From NCBI GenBank assembly GCA_034440615.1, contig JAOTOM010005051.1, forward strand, positions 626,001 through 690,000: a stretch of 64,000 nt of DNA, given 5' to 3'. The notes beneath the pieces are model-generated. The model searched no databases. It saw nothing but the letters and a program-made list of their open reading frames with translations, and was not told the DNA's origin. Positions 24,379 to 57,879 of this stretch are shown one piece after another. The translations under genes were made by a program, and so were the position numbers. Source of the stretch: Ashinkailepas kermadecensis. Taxonomy: Eukaryota > Arthropoda > Thecostraca > Neolepadidae. How positions within the stretch are numbered: the stretch's first letter is position 1; every line of letters begins with the position of its first letter.

Positions 24379-24555
24379 CGTAGATAAAATCGCTGCACAA
24401 AATGAACCGGTCAGGACTGACAGAACCACAGGCGATCCGGCCAGTAACGGGACGAATCGGCCACGAATGTGACTACCCAGATTACGAACATAGACTTTAA
24501 AAAAACATCTCATCGTCAGGCACCTGCCGTTATCTCCCGGGAGGGCCAATCGGGC

Positions 24556-46617
<22,062 letters not shown>

Positions 46618-46620
<3 letters not shown>

Positions 46621-46700
46621 CTTTCCTTTCCGCGGTCCCCAATGGCGGACGCTGCACTTTCCCGCGCACTTCACAAAACAAACGCCTTCTTCAGCGCGTA
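46618..46700 (-). promoter_or_regulatory. Putative exon 1: 5' UTR, start codon and donor
   Basis: A short CpG-containing stretch ends in 'aaagATG|gtgagt': the start codon (46,620-46,618) is directly followed by a strong donor, and its context has A at -3. 'gtccgccattg' within the UTR (about 46,642-46,652) resembles the YY1-type CCAT element common downstream of animal transcription starts. The exon gives phase 0, which fits the exon 2 frame. The 5' limit is not determined; sequence beyond 46,720 belongs to a repeat. Confidence 0.5.
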
Positions 46701-46739
46701 TAACAATCAAGTGAAAACACAGGTTTTTGTACCTTCATT

Positions 46740-47150
46740 TGGTACTTATATCTCAGCCTGTTGAATAATTGGGTAGAAATACCTCGTTTTTTGTTCATTG
46801 GGTAACGCTAACTTCGGTAATGTAACGGTACTCCTAATTATTGGTCCCATGACACAAATATATCTGTTGCGAGTAACTCCAGCATTCAGTGGATCATATT
46901 ACCCTGTTGTGTTCGTTTATTTAGCTCACATGAGCCATGTGATGCGTAGAGATACCTATGAAATACGGGTAGTCGGATCCATTTGGTTTCTTCTACCTCA
47001 ATGTGGATAGGATGATGCGTTATGATGTAACAAAACCGTCTGTTATAGTGTACAGGAACTTCTCTATGTGTGAAAATATCGTAAAAAGCAGGGCTACCGT
47101 ACTCTTTTGGGTACTTTTATCCTGTGGTTGGGTCAATATTTCTCTGTGTG
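46740..47150 (+). mobile_element. GGTAC-rich repeat element, copy 2
   Basis: Ends 'gggtcaatatttctctgtgtg' and contains 'gggtac/ggtac' words. It corresponds to the reverse complement of 23,633-24,030. It lies immediately upstream of the proposed exon 1 of the minus-strand gene. Confidence 0.5.
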
Positions 47151-47151
47151 C

Positions 47152-47196
47152 ACGGCAGGCACTGATCTCCGGTAGGCGCTGATCTCCGGTAGGCGC
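47152..47196. repeat. 17-bp minisatellite, short array
   Basis: 'ggcaggcactgatctcc' then two 'ggtaggcgctgatctcc'-type units; same unit and strand as 23,478-23,632. Confidence 0.85.
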
Positions 47197-48841
47197 GCAC
47201 ATTACTACTCAAATTAGCTACTTGGTTATAGCTTGATCATATATCCATACCAGCAAGCGTCCAATACAGAGACGGAACACTATCAGTTTATCAATGTAGC
47301 CATTTTGACCAATATGGGATCATCGGATAAATTGGGCCACAGACAAAGGCTATTCCCGAAAAGAAACAGTGATTTCGTAAAAATGACCGAAGCTGGATTA
47401 TGAGTGGCAATATCAAAAGGAATTAATAGCATCAAATGCCAGCTTAAATTGTAGAACTTGTATTGATCTGGAGAATAACTATCTTGCCAGTCCATACTAA
47501 CCAGAAACCAGTATATTGGGAGCAGGGTGCAGTCCACTCCTGAGTGCTTTTTCGGACATGCCTAATTTATCGGCTGTAAGAGTTGTTATTAGTAGATAAG
47601 GCTGAAACGCTACTCGCCAGCAGATAAAAGGGACATAAAATATGCCCACCTCACAGCTCAAAACCAACATGCAAATAAGACCGTCATGAATGTGATGAAT
47701 AGTAGTTAGGGATTTATTAACATGACTGAAGGAAGGAATTATAAGGTCAGACGTACCTTGTCCAGGTCCAGTATAATATTTATGTGCTAACTTTGAGGGA
47801 ATAATACATCAATCTATTTACTTCAAGTGTAGATGGAAGCGGCCTCCCCTAGGTGCGACAAAAGGCATCCCTTATATGCAATCAACGGCATCACCTTGGT
47901 GCGATTAACGGCATCCCACTAATGCGATCTTATGCGCTTGGGAACCACCTTATGTTTTCAATAATATTCATAACGAACTAAAGATTCGGAATTAAGCAAA
48001 ATCGCACCCGCATGAAAATGAATGCAAAGTTTCACAGAATATATTTTCGTTGAAAACATATATGAAGAACGCATAATTTTACTTCTATTAAGCCCGCCAA
48101 CCAACACCATTGAAGAAGAGAAAAATTATTTCGTTGTATGAGCGAATGCTATTCCAACAATTCGAGGAATTTAAAACTAAATTAGTGTGTGCACCATGAA
48201 CTCAAATGAACTGGTTATAATTCCAGCAACCATATGTTCACTGCGTGGCTATCATCCTTATCCAAAGGTGAACATTATTTGGACAAATTAGGTGAACATT
48301 ATTTCGGTCGCGTACGACTGCTCTCGGAAGCATTTTCTGTGGCGCAGTTTGGCAGCAGCATGTGGAAGCCAATTGGTGGCGCTGTGATAGCGCACTACAC
48401 AAGAATGCTAGAAAAAATCTTAAGTTTTGTACGCTTTGCTAATTAAAAAGGTGAACGCAATTTCGTGTGTCTGAGACATACGACCATCATACGACACATG
48501 GGAAACATGCGAAATACTATGGTTCCCCTTGATATTCGACGCACCATTGATTGTCAATTGTCATAACTGACGATCTCACCGTCCATCTTGGATACAATAA
48601 AATGCCATTTTACGAAACAGTGCGTTAGGCGTCATGAGCGGACATAATACCGGTGGCGCCGCTCTGGTGGTGGGTTTGTGAAGGAACACCGCCAGAGTGG
48701 GCTTGCTATGATTAATGCTATATTCTTGTTTCTAGAGGAGGTGCAAATATTTTCCAATGGTCAAATTTGAACAACATTGAAACAAGCTCTCTTATGATGT
48801 GTAGTTCGTTTTATTATCAAATCATTTCACCCTATCACTTT
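47197..48841. other. Unassigned sequence
   Basis: Includes a weak repeat of 'tgcgattaacggcatccc' near 47,850-47,930 and a short direct repeat 'ggtgaacattattt' at about 48,268 and 48,291. No gene recognised. Confidence 0.4.
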
Positions 48842-49828
48842 CACTGGCGGATCCAGGGGGGCATTCCGGCCATGCCTCCCCCCAAGCGCTTCAAAGGGGG
48901 GGGCATAGTGTCTTTTGGCCCCCCAAACCAACAAAAGTAAACTGAATTAAAATGCAGTAACCTTTGCTGAGGTTAAAAAATAGCGTTCCGGGTGAAATAA
49001 TCTCCAATTTTAAAGGTATTTTGTTATAATTGTTTGGAAGCACAATATGGTAGGATAGTAGATTCTGACACATCGAGGGTTCTATGCTGTTGAAGTTCTG
49101 CTTACAGCAAGAGATGACGAAATCAGCAGTTTCCTTATTCCTTCGTCAGATAGGTTCATGAAGTTTGTTTAGCCAGTAACGGGCAAGTGGACCCAGTGAG
49201 CCAGATTTCGAAAGCGGAATTTGAACAGGATGTTTTGTGCGAGTGACCGGTTGAGCCCAGTTGAGCAGCATGTTTCGTATGTTGGTGTTGAGGTTGCTAA
49301 GATGAAGAGACAGGCTACATTGACTGATTTTTTTTCTCAAGAAGAATAGCAAGAGGAGGTACACTGGCGGATCCAGATTCCGACACACATCGAAGGTTCC
49401 ATGCTGCTCAAGTTCTGCTTACAGCAAGAGTTGACAAAATCGGATCCGCCAGTGTGTATACGTGCACGAACGTTGACGTGGTACAAGACGTTGAACGTGA
49501 ACGTGAACGTTTTGGTAAACAAGAACACAAATCCGGTAACATAGAAACGGTGGAGGTAGGCTGGGGCCCCTACACAGGCAATTATGTTGTCAATTTGTAT
49601 TTTATTTTTATTTTATTTTATTTTTTAAATGGGCCCCTTTGCCAAATAGTGGTCGAAATCCGGTGCTTTTAACCAAAAATAGTGGGAGAATAGGCACCCT
49701 CCAAATCCGTTCGACCCCACCCCTGACGCAATTCCTACGTACGCCACTGGGGGAGGGGGAGGGGAGGGGCTGACGCCGAAAACCGAAAGTTGGTCCCCCC
49801 CCAAACCGGTGGGCTAGATCCGCCAGTG
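48842..49828. mobile_element. hAT-like non-autonomous transposon with 8-bp target duplication
   Basis: Left end CACTGGCGGATCCAGG at 48,842; right end reads CACTGGCGGATCTAGC in reverse complement, ending at 49,828. Both sides carry the same 8-bp ATCACTTT (48,834-48,841 and 49,829-49,836). An 8-bp duplication with CA-starting inverted ends is the hAT hallmark. No transposase is recognisable in 987 bp. Inside, 49,362-49,454 is itself bounded by the same inverted ends, and 49,377-49,443 is a diverged copy of 49,060-49,127. Confidence 0.85.
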
Positions 49829-50002
49829 ATCACTTTGCCCTTAAAGTGAAATGAGAGCAATTGGACACTCAACATCTTGTAATAAAAACGTATCATACAT
49901 CTTCTGTGTGATGTGCTGACAATTTCTAATGTTCTTATAAACTAAACGAAAATCGAACGCGCTACATTTTATATCATTTTGAGAAAAAAAAAACTTCCAT
50001 GA

Positions 50003-50625
50003 AGGTTGAACCCTGTCACTTTTGCACTCAACTCCTGAATTTGTGTCCCAAGTTATCACATTGTATTCTTTTAAATTGTATATCAAATGTTCTACATTAC
50101 CGAATTAATTTCCAATGGTCTCAAATAAAGCGGCATAAAATCACCTGCCTTCTGATGTCTCATGCTCGACTACTTTTATACATATCTAACCCTGTCATTT
50201 TTGCACTTAATTTCAGGATTTTGGTCTCATATTATCACATTGTATTCCTTTAAATTGTATATCAGATGTTCTACATTAGCGAATTCATTTCCAATGGGCT
50301 CAAATAAAACGGCATACAATCAGCTGCCTTTTGATGCCATACTCGACTACCCTCATAGATATCTAACCCTGCCATTTTTGTACTCAATTCCAGGATTTCT
50401 GTTTCGAATTATCATATTGTATTCCTTTTAATTGTACATCAGATGTTCTACATAACCGAATTAATTTCCAATGCCCTGAAATAAACCCGCATTAAATCAG
50501 CTGCCATCTGATGCCATATTCGATTATTTTATACATATCTAACCGTGTCATTTTTGCACTCAATTTCAGGATTTGTGTCTCGAATTATCACATTGTATTC
50601 CTTTAAATTGCATATCAGATGTTCT
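50003..50625. repeat. About 177-bp satellite, left part (3.5 copies)
   Basis: Monomers start with 'ccctgtca.ttttgcact' at 50,011, 50,190, 50,367 and 50,543 (spacing 179, 177, 176) and contain 'atcacattgtattc.tttaa', 'ccgaattaatttccaatg' and 'aatcagctgcc..ctgatg'. The array resumes at 51,628 after a LINE insertion. Confidence 0.92.
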
Positions 50626-51627
50626 GATGTTAATGGTACAAAGTCATCATGGCAAAATGTTCTTAGTGGAGTCCCTCAGGGGTCGGTACTGGGGCCACTG
50701 TTGTTCATTATATTTGTGAATAGCATTGAATGTGGCCTAAGCAGTAAGGTTTTTAAATTTGCGGATGATTTGAAGATCTTTAGGGCAATAACAGGGCACA
50801 ATGAGCAGGTTTTGCTGCAGAACGACTTAGACGAGCTTGTGAAGTGGTCCGAAAAATGGCAAATGAAGTTTAATTTTGATAAGTGCAAAGTCATGCATGT
50901 AGGTAGGCAGGATATGAAGGCGCCATACTTGATGGATGGCCAAGTACTGTCTGTGACTCAGCAGGAGAAGGACTTAGGTGTTATTTTGAACACAAAATTG
51001 GGGGCATCAGAACAGACCAAAGAAGCCAGGAAGAAGGCACTAAGAATGCTTGGGGCGATACAGAGGAATGTGTCATACAAAAGTGAGGAGGTCATCAGGA
51101 AGCTTTACTGTGCATATGTCAGGCCACATTTGGAATACTGTGTCCAAGCTTGGTCCCCTAGTTATGAGAAAGATTGTTGGCTTTTAGAGAGAGTACAATA
51201 GAGGGCAACAAAATATAGAAGGCTGAGAGGAGATCTCATCGAGGTTTTTAAATTTGTTCATGGTCAGGAACAGGGATATCTCAGGGAAATGTTTGAATTT
51301 AACAGAAATGATGCAATTAGAGGTCATCAATTCAAAATTAAAGTTAATCACAGCAGGACAAGGTTAAGACAGTCTTTCTTCACCAACAGGGTAGTAGAAC
51401 ACTGGAACCAGCTGCCAGGAACAATTGTCAGTAGCAACACACTGAACATCTTTAAAAACGGCATAGACAATCATTATAAGAATAGGGGGCTTGCTTTTCT
51501 GTATTCCAGGGAGGGTTGATTGACAGATTTGGTGGGCAACTAGTTCAGTGTACAAAGTGCAACCAAGAAGGGCCCTTGTGGCTCATAGTTGCACTGATCT
51601 TTTATGTCTTTATGTCTTTTATGTCTG
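50626..51627 (+). pseudogene. CR1-like LINE inserted in the satellite
   Basis: Starts inside the reverse transcriptase gene: 'GVPQGSVLGPLLFIIFVN' (motif B), 'KFADDLKIF' (motif C, catalytic Asp pair), 'WSEKWQMKFNFDKCKVMHVG', 'KDLGVILN', 'YVRPHLEYCVQAWSP', then a stop at 51,199-51,201 and a gap where about 30 residues are missing, and 'LRGDLIEVFKFVHG', 'FFTNRVVEHWNQLPG'. The 3' UTR ends 'gggcccttgtggctcatagt' followed by a (tttatgtc)n-type tail, typical of CR1. It is 5'-truncated, as most LINE insertions are. The frame is otherwise well preserved. Confidence 0.92.
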
Positions 51628-51745
51628 CATTATCGAATTAATTTCAAATGGTCTCAAATAAACCGGCATAAAATCAGCTGCCTTCTGATGCCATCCTCGA
51701 CTACTTTCAACGATATCCAGCCCTGACATTTTTTACCTTTTAACA
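51628..51745. repeat. About 177-bp satellite, right part
   Basis: Resumes with 'cattatcgaattaatttcaa' and ends after 'ccctgacatttttt', continuing the monomer interrupted at 50,625. Confidence 0.9.
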
Positions 51746-52513
51746 TGAAGCTTTCCGGCATTATTGAGGTTCTGGCATGGCTTGATGCACGTCAAGCGCC
51801 GACGGCTGCTGTCCAGAAGATCCATAGTGCCGCCGAGCGGTGGCACGACAAAATAGTAAAGTTCCACTCTTCAGCAATACTAAGCAACATCGACTCTGCC
51901 ACGCCAAAATGGTGTAGTTGAAATTTACGGTTGTAGATGCATTCTTTCCATTCAACGCCCGTAAGCGTAATATTCTTAAACAATATCGAGAAAGCATGTC
52001 GGGCTCAACTCCAGTGGTGGCGGAACTCATGCCAGGCACATCACCTTTCGCTTCAAATATGCAAATATACCTGTAACTTTGGCGTTGGGCTCATTAACAT
52101 TCAGGGAATGGTCCGCACCCCCAAGCGCGCCCCGCCACTGAATGTCGGGCGGTCGGGGACGGGCCGCGGTTCGCGGGGCCCGCCGGCTATGGTGGAAAAT
52201 AGTTCCATAAGCCAATACGCAAAGTAACAATATGCGTAATATATCACTGTAAGAGGCAATGAAATTGACGTCTGAAGGCAAGCGAGCTTTCATAAATGCA
52301 CTTCGCATCATATTTTATGAAGAATGAGCCTCATAAATTGTAACTATATTCTTCGCGCATACACTAGTGAACATCCGGGCGCGTTTGTCGCGGGCGCATA
52401 TTTCAGAGTCCTTGAATGGCATCAGGAATCTACCTGTTTTCTTTCTTTTCGTGAGATCCCCATGTCCGCCTTAACATTGCGTCTGACGCCTAACGGAAGC
52501 ACACCTGGTGGGA
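51746..52513. other. Unassigned, with a GC-rich pocket
   Basis: A block at about 52,115-52,190 is very GC-rich in AT-rich surroundings. No gene recognised. Confidence 0.35.
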
Positions 52514-52710
52514 AGGGGAGGATCCCCAACCGTTCAGCTGTGAGCCAGCATGACCAGGGGTAGGAGGGGAGGATCCCCAACCGTTGAGCTGTCAGACACC
52601 ATGGTGGGGGGAGGGGAGGATCCCCAACCGTTCAGCTGCGAGCCTGAATGGTGGAGGGATGTGAGGAGGGGAGGATCCCCAAACGTCCAGCTGCGAGCCA
52701 GGATGAAGCC
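52514..52710. repeat. About 51-bp repeat, 4 copies (ggggaggatccccaaccgtt)
   Basis: Starts near 52,515, 52,566, 52,613 and 52,668, each with 'ggggaggatccccaa.cgt' followed by 'cagctg.gagcc'. The core is partly palindromic. Confidence 0.85.
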
Positions 52711-53230
52711 AATTCGAGGGAGGTCCCCCAGGAACAATCGGTGACCCTCATGTCCCTCCAATAGTAGTTGCTTGACAGAGGCTACGGCCACGGAGTGGTG
52801 GAGCACCAACGCAGCCCAGCAGTCGCCAGATTCCAGTCGGCACCCAGCAGCGCGTGCAACCGAGTTGTCAAGCGTATTGCGTGTCCTCGGGCGACAATGG
52901 GTCGACGCTGCGGGCCTTGGGATTTCCCGGTAGACACACATTACCAGGAGCACTCCGAAAGCCTTGGTGGCAGCCTGGTAATCTCCTGAGCTTTCCGTGA
53001 TGTCGGGTGGAAAATGTATTTTGGAAAACAAAAGCGGGTCGAACAAAGTCTGGCCGCGTCAACACCGGCACTGCCATGGTATCCCGACCTGGTTCAGAGG
53101 CGGGGCGGCACAAGGTCGGACGGTTGCGGTGGCCGTCGACGCTGTAGGGTATCGACAGCGGCTTAGCGGCGGTGGCAACGCTCCCGTGAATTGGAGTACA
53201 GAAGCCCCGCGCAGCTCGTTCGGCCATCCG
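52711..53230. other. Unassigned; open minus-strand frame
   Basis: A minus-strand frame across 52,720-53,046 is open and not obviously low-complexity ('SGDYQAATKAFGVLLVM', 'LHHSVAVASVKQLLLEG'), but no domain, start or splice site could be assigned. It may be a retroelement fragment. Confidence 0.25.
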
Positions 53231-54048
53231 AGACCGCACACGGCAGCCATAAAGACCACGCACAGCAGCCATAGAGACCACGCACGGCAGCCATAGAGAC
53301 CACACACGGCAGCCATAGAGACCACGCACGGCAGCCATAGAGACCGCACACGGCAGCCATAGAGACCGTACACGGCAGGCATAGAGACCGCACACGGCAG
53401 CCATAGAGACCACACACGGCAGCCATAGAGACCGCACACGGCAGCCATCGAGACCGCACACGGCAGCCATAGAGACCACACACGGCAGCCATAGAGACCG
53501 CACACGGCAGCCATCGAGACCGTACACGGCAGCCATAGAGACCACACACGGCAGCCATAGAGACCACACACGGCAGCCATAGAGACCACACACGGCAGCC
53601 ATAGAGACCGCACACGGCAGCCATAGAGACCGCACACGGCAGCCATAGAGACCACACACGGCAGCCATAGAGACCACGCACGGCAGCCATAGAGACCGCA
53701 CACGGCAGCCATAGAGACCGTACACGGCAGGCATAGAGACCGCACACGGCAGCCATCGAGACCGTACACGGCAGCCATAGAGACCACACACGGCAGCCAT
53801 AGAGACCGCACACGGCAGCCATCGAGACCGCACACGGCAGCCATAGAGACCGCACACGGCAGCCATCGAGACCGCACACGGCAGCCATCGAGACCGCACA
53901 CGGCAGCCATAGAGACCACACACGGCAGCCATAGAGACCGCACACGGCAGCCATCGAGACCGCACACGGCAGCCATAGAGACCGCACACGGCAGCCATAG
54001 AGACCGCACACGGCAGCCATCGAGACCGCACACGGCAGCCATAGAGAC
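53231..54048. repeat. 22-bp minisatellite, about 37 copies
   Basis: Unit 'cacacggcagccatagagaccg' with a few recurrent variants (ccatcgag, accacaca, cgtacac, gcaggcat). The rare variant 'cacggcaggc' occurs at 53,371 and 53,723, exactly 352 bp (16 units) apart, showing a block duplication. On the minus strand the unit has no stop in any frame, so frames of 300-395 codons appear (22-residue period = 3 units); they are not genes. Confidence 0.97.
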
Positions 54049-54179
54049 CACGCCATAGGAATTATATATAGGAATTATATGGCATGCCTCTCCCTGAAGT
54101 AGCTGATCTTGGAGTGAACTTGTGCGCTCACAATATCTGATCGTATACAGACCATCTACCGGTGATGCTGAATAGCTGA

Positions 54180-54573
54180 TTACATAGCTATCGAAATCCA
54201 GAGTACTTTTTTCTGTTCGTTTGAAGATTGTTGTGTATCGGCCCACCCTCCAAGCGACTTGAATAGGAACTTCTGGAGCAGCCGGTAATCCCGGAAGCCC
54301 CTCCCCACCTCCCCCACCCAGCTTGGCGCGGTCGTTATCAAACGCGCCCGATACGTCGGCGGAAGATTAAGCAATGCTGTCCCGCCGGCGAGCTTGTGGA
54401 CGGTAAATATGTAGTCCAGCCGTCGGCCAAAGCGGTCTGCCCCGGACGCGGCCAACAAAACTCGAGTACAAAGCGGCGGGTCGGCGTAGTGTGTCACATT
54501 GTTGGACGAGGTCCGTGCACCGGGAACGCTGCTGCCGTTGTGTCTTCGTTGGGTCCATGCACCGGACGTGTCC
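54180..54573 (-). other. Open minus-strand frame, unassigned
   Basis: A coding-like stretch reads 'ADRFGRRLDYIFTVHKLAGG' and 'PPTYRARLITTAPSWVG'. 'RLDYIF' recalls the end of LINE endonuclease domains, but the surrounding motifs do not confirm it. Confidence 0.2.
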
Positions 54574-54604
54574 GTGTCATGTGCGCCAGTGGCGCACATG
54601 ACAC
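54574..54604. repeat. 14-bp perfect palindrome with 3-nt spacer
   Basis: gtgtcatgtgcgcc (54,574-54,587) and ggcgcacatgacac (54,591-54,604) are exact complements. Strong cruciform or hairpin potential. Confidence 0.9.
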
Positions 54605-54711
54605 CTCACCTTCGCAAACCGCACGTTCGCAAACGTCACGCCAAGTCGCCGCACCGAAATGCCACTCCGAACTGTCACGAAGCACCGTTGGCCGGACCGG
54701 GCGTTGGGCCA

Positions 54712-55130
54712 GACCGTCACGGGGACCGTCACGGGGACCGTTACGGGGACAGTTACGCGGACCGTCATGGGGACCGCTTTGGGGACCGTCACGAGGAGTT
54801 GTCGCGGCCGTCCGCCTGTCACATCACACGTGTCAGCAGTCTCCCGCTGTTACGTAGGGTTCTCACACCAATCTGCTACTGAACAGTCACACTCATCTGT
54901 CACTGAAATGTCACATCAACATGTCACAGAGCCCTGACTGTGACCGAGCCGTGACAACAAGCACCGAACCGTCGCACAGATCTCTCACCGAACAGTAACA
55001 CTCGTCTGTCGCTGGGACGTCATGCTAAGATGTCACCGAACAGTCACGCCAATCCGTCATCGAGCCGTCACAGCGACCTGCCGCGGTGCGCTGCTACACG
55101 GACCTGTCACAGAGATCCGTCACGCTGACT
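54712..55130. repeat. 12-bp repeat (ggggaccgtcac) decaying into GTCAC-rich sequence
   Basis: Clean 12-bp units at 54,712-54,796, then about 330 bp in which 'gtcac' recurs every 11-14 bp with diverged spacers. Looks like an old array with one recently re-expanded edge. Confidence 0.75.
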
Positions 55131-56075
55131 GGTGGCAGTCGAATAATGGTGGGAATCTATCAGCACCGCCATGGGTCGCCGCTATGACAGATCGCTTCAG
55201 AAGCCTACCGATCCACTGTGTATCCGGCAGACCTTTATGCCAGCGGAAACGGCTAGTGGCGCGCCGTTATGCGACGATGATGGGGGTCCAAGCACTCGAC
55301 CAACACTCGAAGGTGGGTGGCAGTATCCCTCGAGAGTCTGTGGTTTCCTAACAGTGTTTGGACGTCGGACAACTTTAAGCATCGGATTTCGACGTGGGCA
55401 CTTTGTTCGTTGGTGACATTTGTGTCATTTGTTACCGAGCATTAATGCAGGCTAATCTCAGACTACTGATTCCGAGGTCATGCGGCTCGACACAATTATG
55501 CCATTAGGCGGGGCAGAAACCAGCGGAACACGCTACATGATACACGATGATGCTTTCGTGATGCCTCAATATTCCGCTCCACACCCACAAATCAACATAG
55601 GCCGACCTATCTTTGTTAATATTCTGATTCATCATGTGGGGTCGCGGTAGCTACGACGATGATGCGTTCGACCGCTAATAGTAAGTTAGTGGGCTCGAAT
55701 TCGACAACCGACGGGATTACCGAGTCTACACGCGACCAATCTGCTTAATAGATTAGTAATGCTATATGGTCTGGCAGTCCAACGTGACGTCGTAAAAGGG
55801 CCCAAGGTTCTTCTTCCTTACTAACTCATCATGTTCCCAGATACCTGTGCTTATCGAATGCCCTCAGCTTAGAACCGGGCGATCGTGCTTCCCAGCAGTT
55901 AACTGGCATTGCTCGCAATTGTTGTGTAACTTCGCCATCTATTCTGTGTTCGCTTTGCTGCAAGTTTGCGTCAAAAGTCAACAATAGGCTGCTGGTGAAA
56001 TAGCGCGGAGGAATGTCAATATCCGGAGGCGCTCACAGAAGCAAAGTACTTTGCCGTACACAGAATAGGTGCTGG
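55131..56075. other. Unassigned sequence
   Basis: No gene, RNA or repeat family recognised. Confidence 0.4.
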
Positions 56076-56255
56076 TGGGTAGCAGACCGGTGGGTGGCCA
56101 GGGTAGCACGGCCGGTGGCTGGCCAGGGTAGCAGGCCAGTGGGTGGCCAGGGTAGCAGGCCGGTGGGTGACTAGGGTAGCAGACCAATGGGTGGCCAGTG
56201 TAGCAGGCCAGTGGATGGCCAGGGTAGCACGGCCAGTGGGTGGCCAGGGTAGCAC
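56076..56255. repeat. 24-bp minisatellite, about 7 copies
   Basis: Unit 'ggtagcaggccagtgggtgg' plus 'ccag'. In one minus frame it gives an 8-residue CYPGHPLA repeat. Confidence 0.93.
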
Positions 56256-56544
56256 CTAGCCGTGGCTGGTCCACCTGTCGCTAGCAGCCAGGGCAGCGGG
56301 CGCGCGAGACCCGGCGGGCTGCTGTGTCGGCGCCGATCGAGACTGCCTTTCGCCGGCGCCGGCATCAGATAAGCGTCGCCGCCGACAGACGCCTCCTGTG
56401 TCGGGTCGGAGGAGGTGCGAGCTGACGACGCGGCCGCCCACACAGCGCCGCTGTGTTCGCACGCCGGCCGCGTGACCAAGTCGCCGCCGGCGGCGCCAAG
56501 CCGGTTCAGCACCGCTGGCGACTGAGGCGCCTGCTCTGTCAGCA

Positions 56545-57480
56545 GCGCTGTACGGCCGGGGCCGGCGGTGAAGGGTCGGGCTCTCGGTCCGGGCCGGCGG
56601 TGAAGGGTCGGAAGTGCTCGGTCGGGGCCGGCGGTGAAGGGTCGGGCGTGCTCGGTCGGGACCGGCGGTGTAGGGTCGGCCGTGCTCGGTCGGGGCCGGC
56701 GGTGAAGGGTCGGCCGTGCTCGGCCGGGGCCGGCGGTAAGGGTCGGCCTGCTCGGCCGGGCCGGCGGTGAAGGGTCGGCCGTGCTCGGCCGGGGCCGGCG
56801 GTGAAGGGTCGGCGTGCTCAGCCGGGGCCGGCGGTGAAGGGTCGGCCTGCTCAGCCGGGGCCGGCGGTGAGGTCGGCCGTGCTCGGCCGGGACCGGCGGT
56901 GAAGGGTCAGCCGTGCTCGGCCGGGGCCGGCGGTGAAGGGTCGGCCGTGCTCGGTCGGGACCGGCGGTGTAGGGTCGGGCGTGCTCGGTCGGGGCCGGCG
57001 GTGAAGGGTCGGGCGTGCTCGGTCGGGGCCGGCGGTGAAGGGTCGGGCGTGCTCGGTCGGGGCCGGCGGTGAAGGGTCGGGCGTGCTCGGTCGGGGCCGG
57101 CGGTGAAGGGTCGGCCGTGCTCGGCCGGGGCCGGCGGTGAAGGGTCGGCCGTGCTCGGCCGGGGCCGGCGGTGAAGGGTCGGCCGTGCTCAGCCGGGGCC
57201 GGCGGTGAAGGGTCGGCCGTGCTCGGCCGGGGCCGGCGGTGAAGGGTCGGCCGTGCTCAGCCGGGGCCGGCGGTGGAGGGTCGGCCGTGCTCGGCCGGGA
57301 CCGGCGGTGAAGGGTCGGACGTGCTCGGTCGGGGCCGGCGGTGAAGGGTCGGGCTCTCGGTCCGGGCCGGCGGTGCAGTGTCGGCCGTGCTCGGCCGGGG
57401 CCGGCGGTGAAGGGTCGGGCTCTCGGTCGGGGCCGACGGTGAAGGGTCGGGCTCTCGGTCGGGGCCGGCGGTGCAGGGCT
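56545..57480. repeat. 34-bp GC-rich minisatellite, about 27 copies
   Basis: Unit 'ggtcggccgtgctcggccgg' plus 'ggccggcggtgaag'. Single-base deletions in several units (near 56,735, 56,750, 56,810, 56,870) change the frame, which argues against coding use. Subtypes 'tctcggtccgg' and 'gtgctcggtcgg' cluster at the two ends. Confidence 0.95.
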
Positions 57481-57879
57481 TGCCGCCGCTCGGTCACTTC
57501 ATAAAAGACGTAGTGTCCGACGACGACGACGACCTCACGTTTAGAAGTGGCTAGAAAGAAGCATCCACGTTTGGAAATAACTAGAAAATGCACGACGGTA
57601 CAGGGTCGGTCACCGCTCGCCCGGGGCCGACGATGGGGTGGCGTAGGGAGTAGTGGGGCGCGGTGAGGGAAATGTCGAGGATGGGTGGGGCGTTGAGGAG
57701 GGAGTTGTGCTGAACTCCGTGAGCCGGCTGCCGGTGGGTTGGTAAGATGGGTGGCTGCTGGTGCTGGCCTGAGTGTGGGCTTCGGAGGTCAGGAAAGTGT
57801 AGCTACATAGGTGCGCCGGGCGGTGGGTGCGGGTGATTGGGAGTGTGGAGTTTTGGAGGTGGGAGGGTGGTTGCGCAGG

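Noticed and set aside
53059..54246. Minus-strand open frame of about 395 codons, and companions of 387 and 297 codons, as genes
   Set aside because: They run through the 22-bp minisatellite, whose unit lacks stops in all three minus frames; peptide period is exactly three units.
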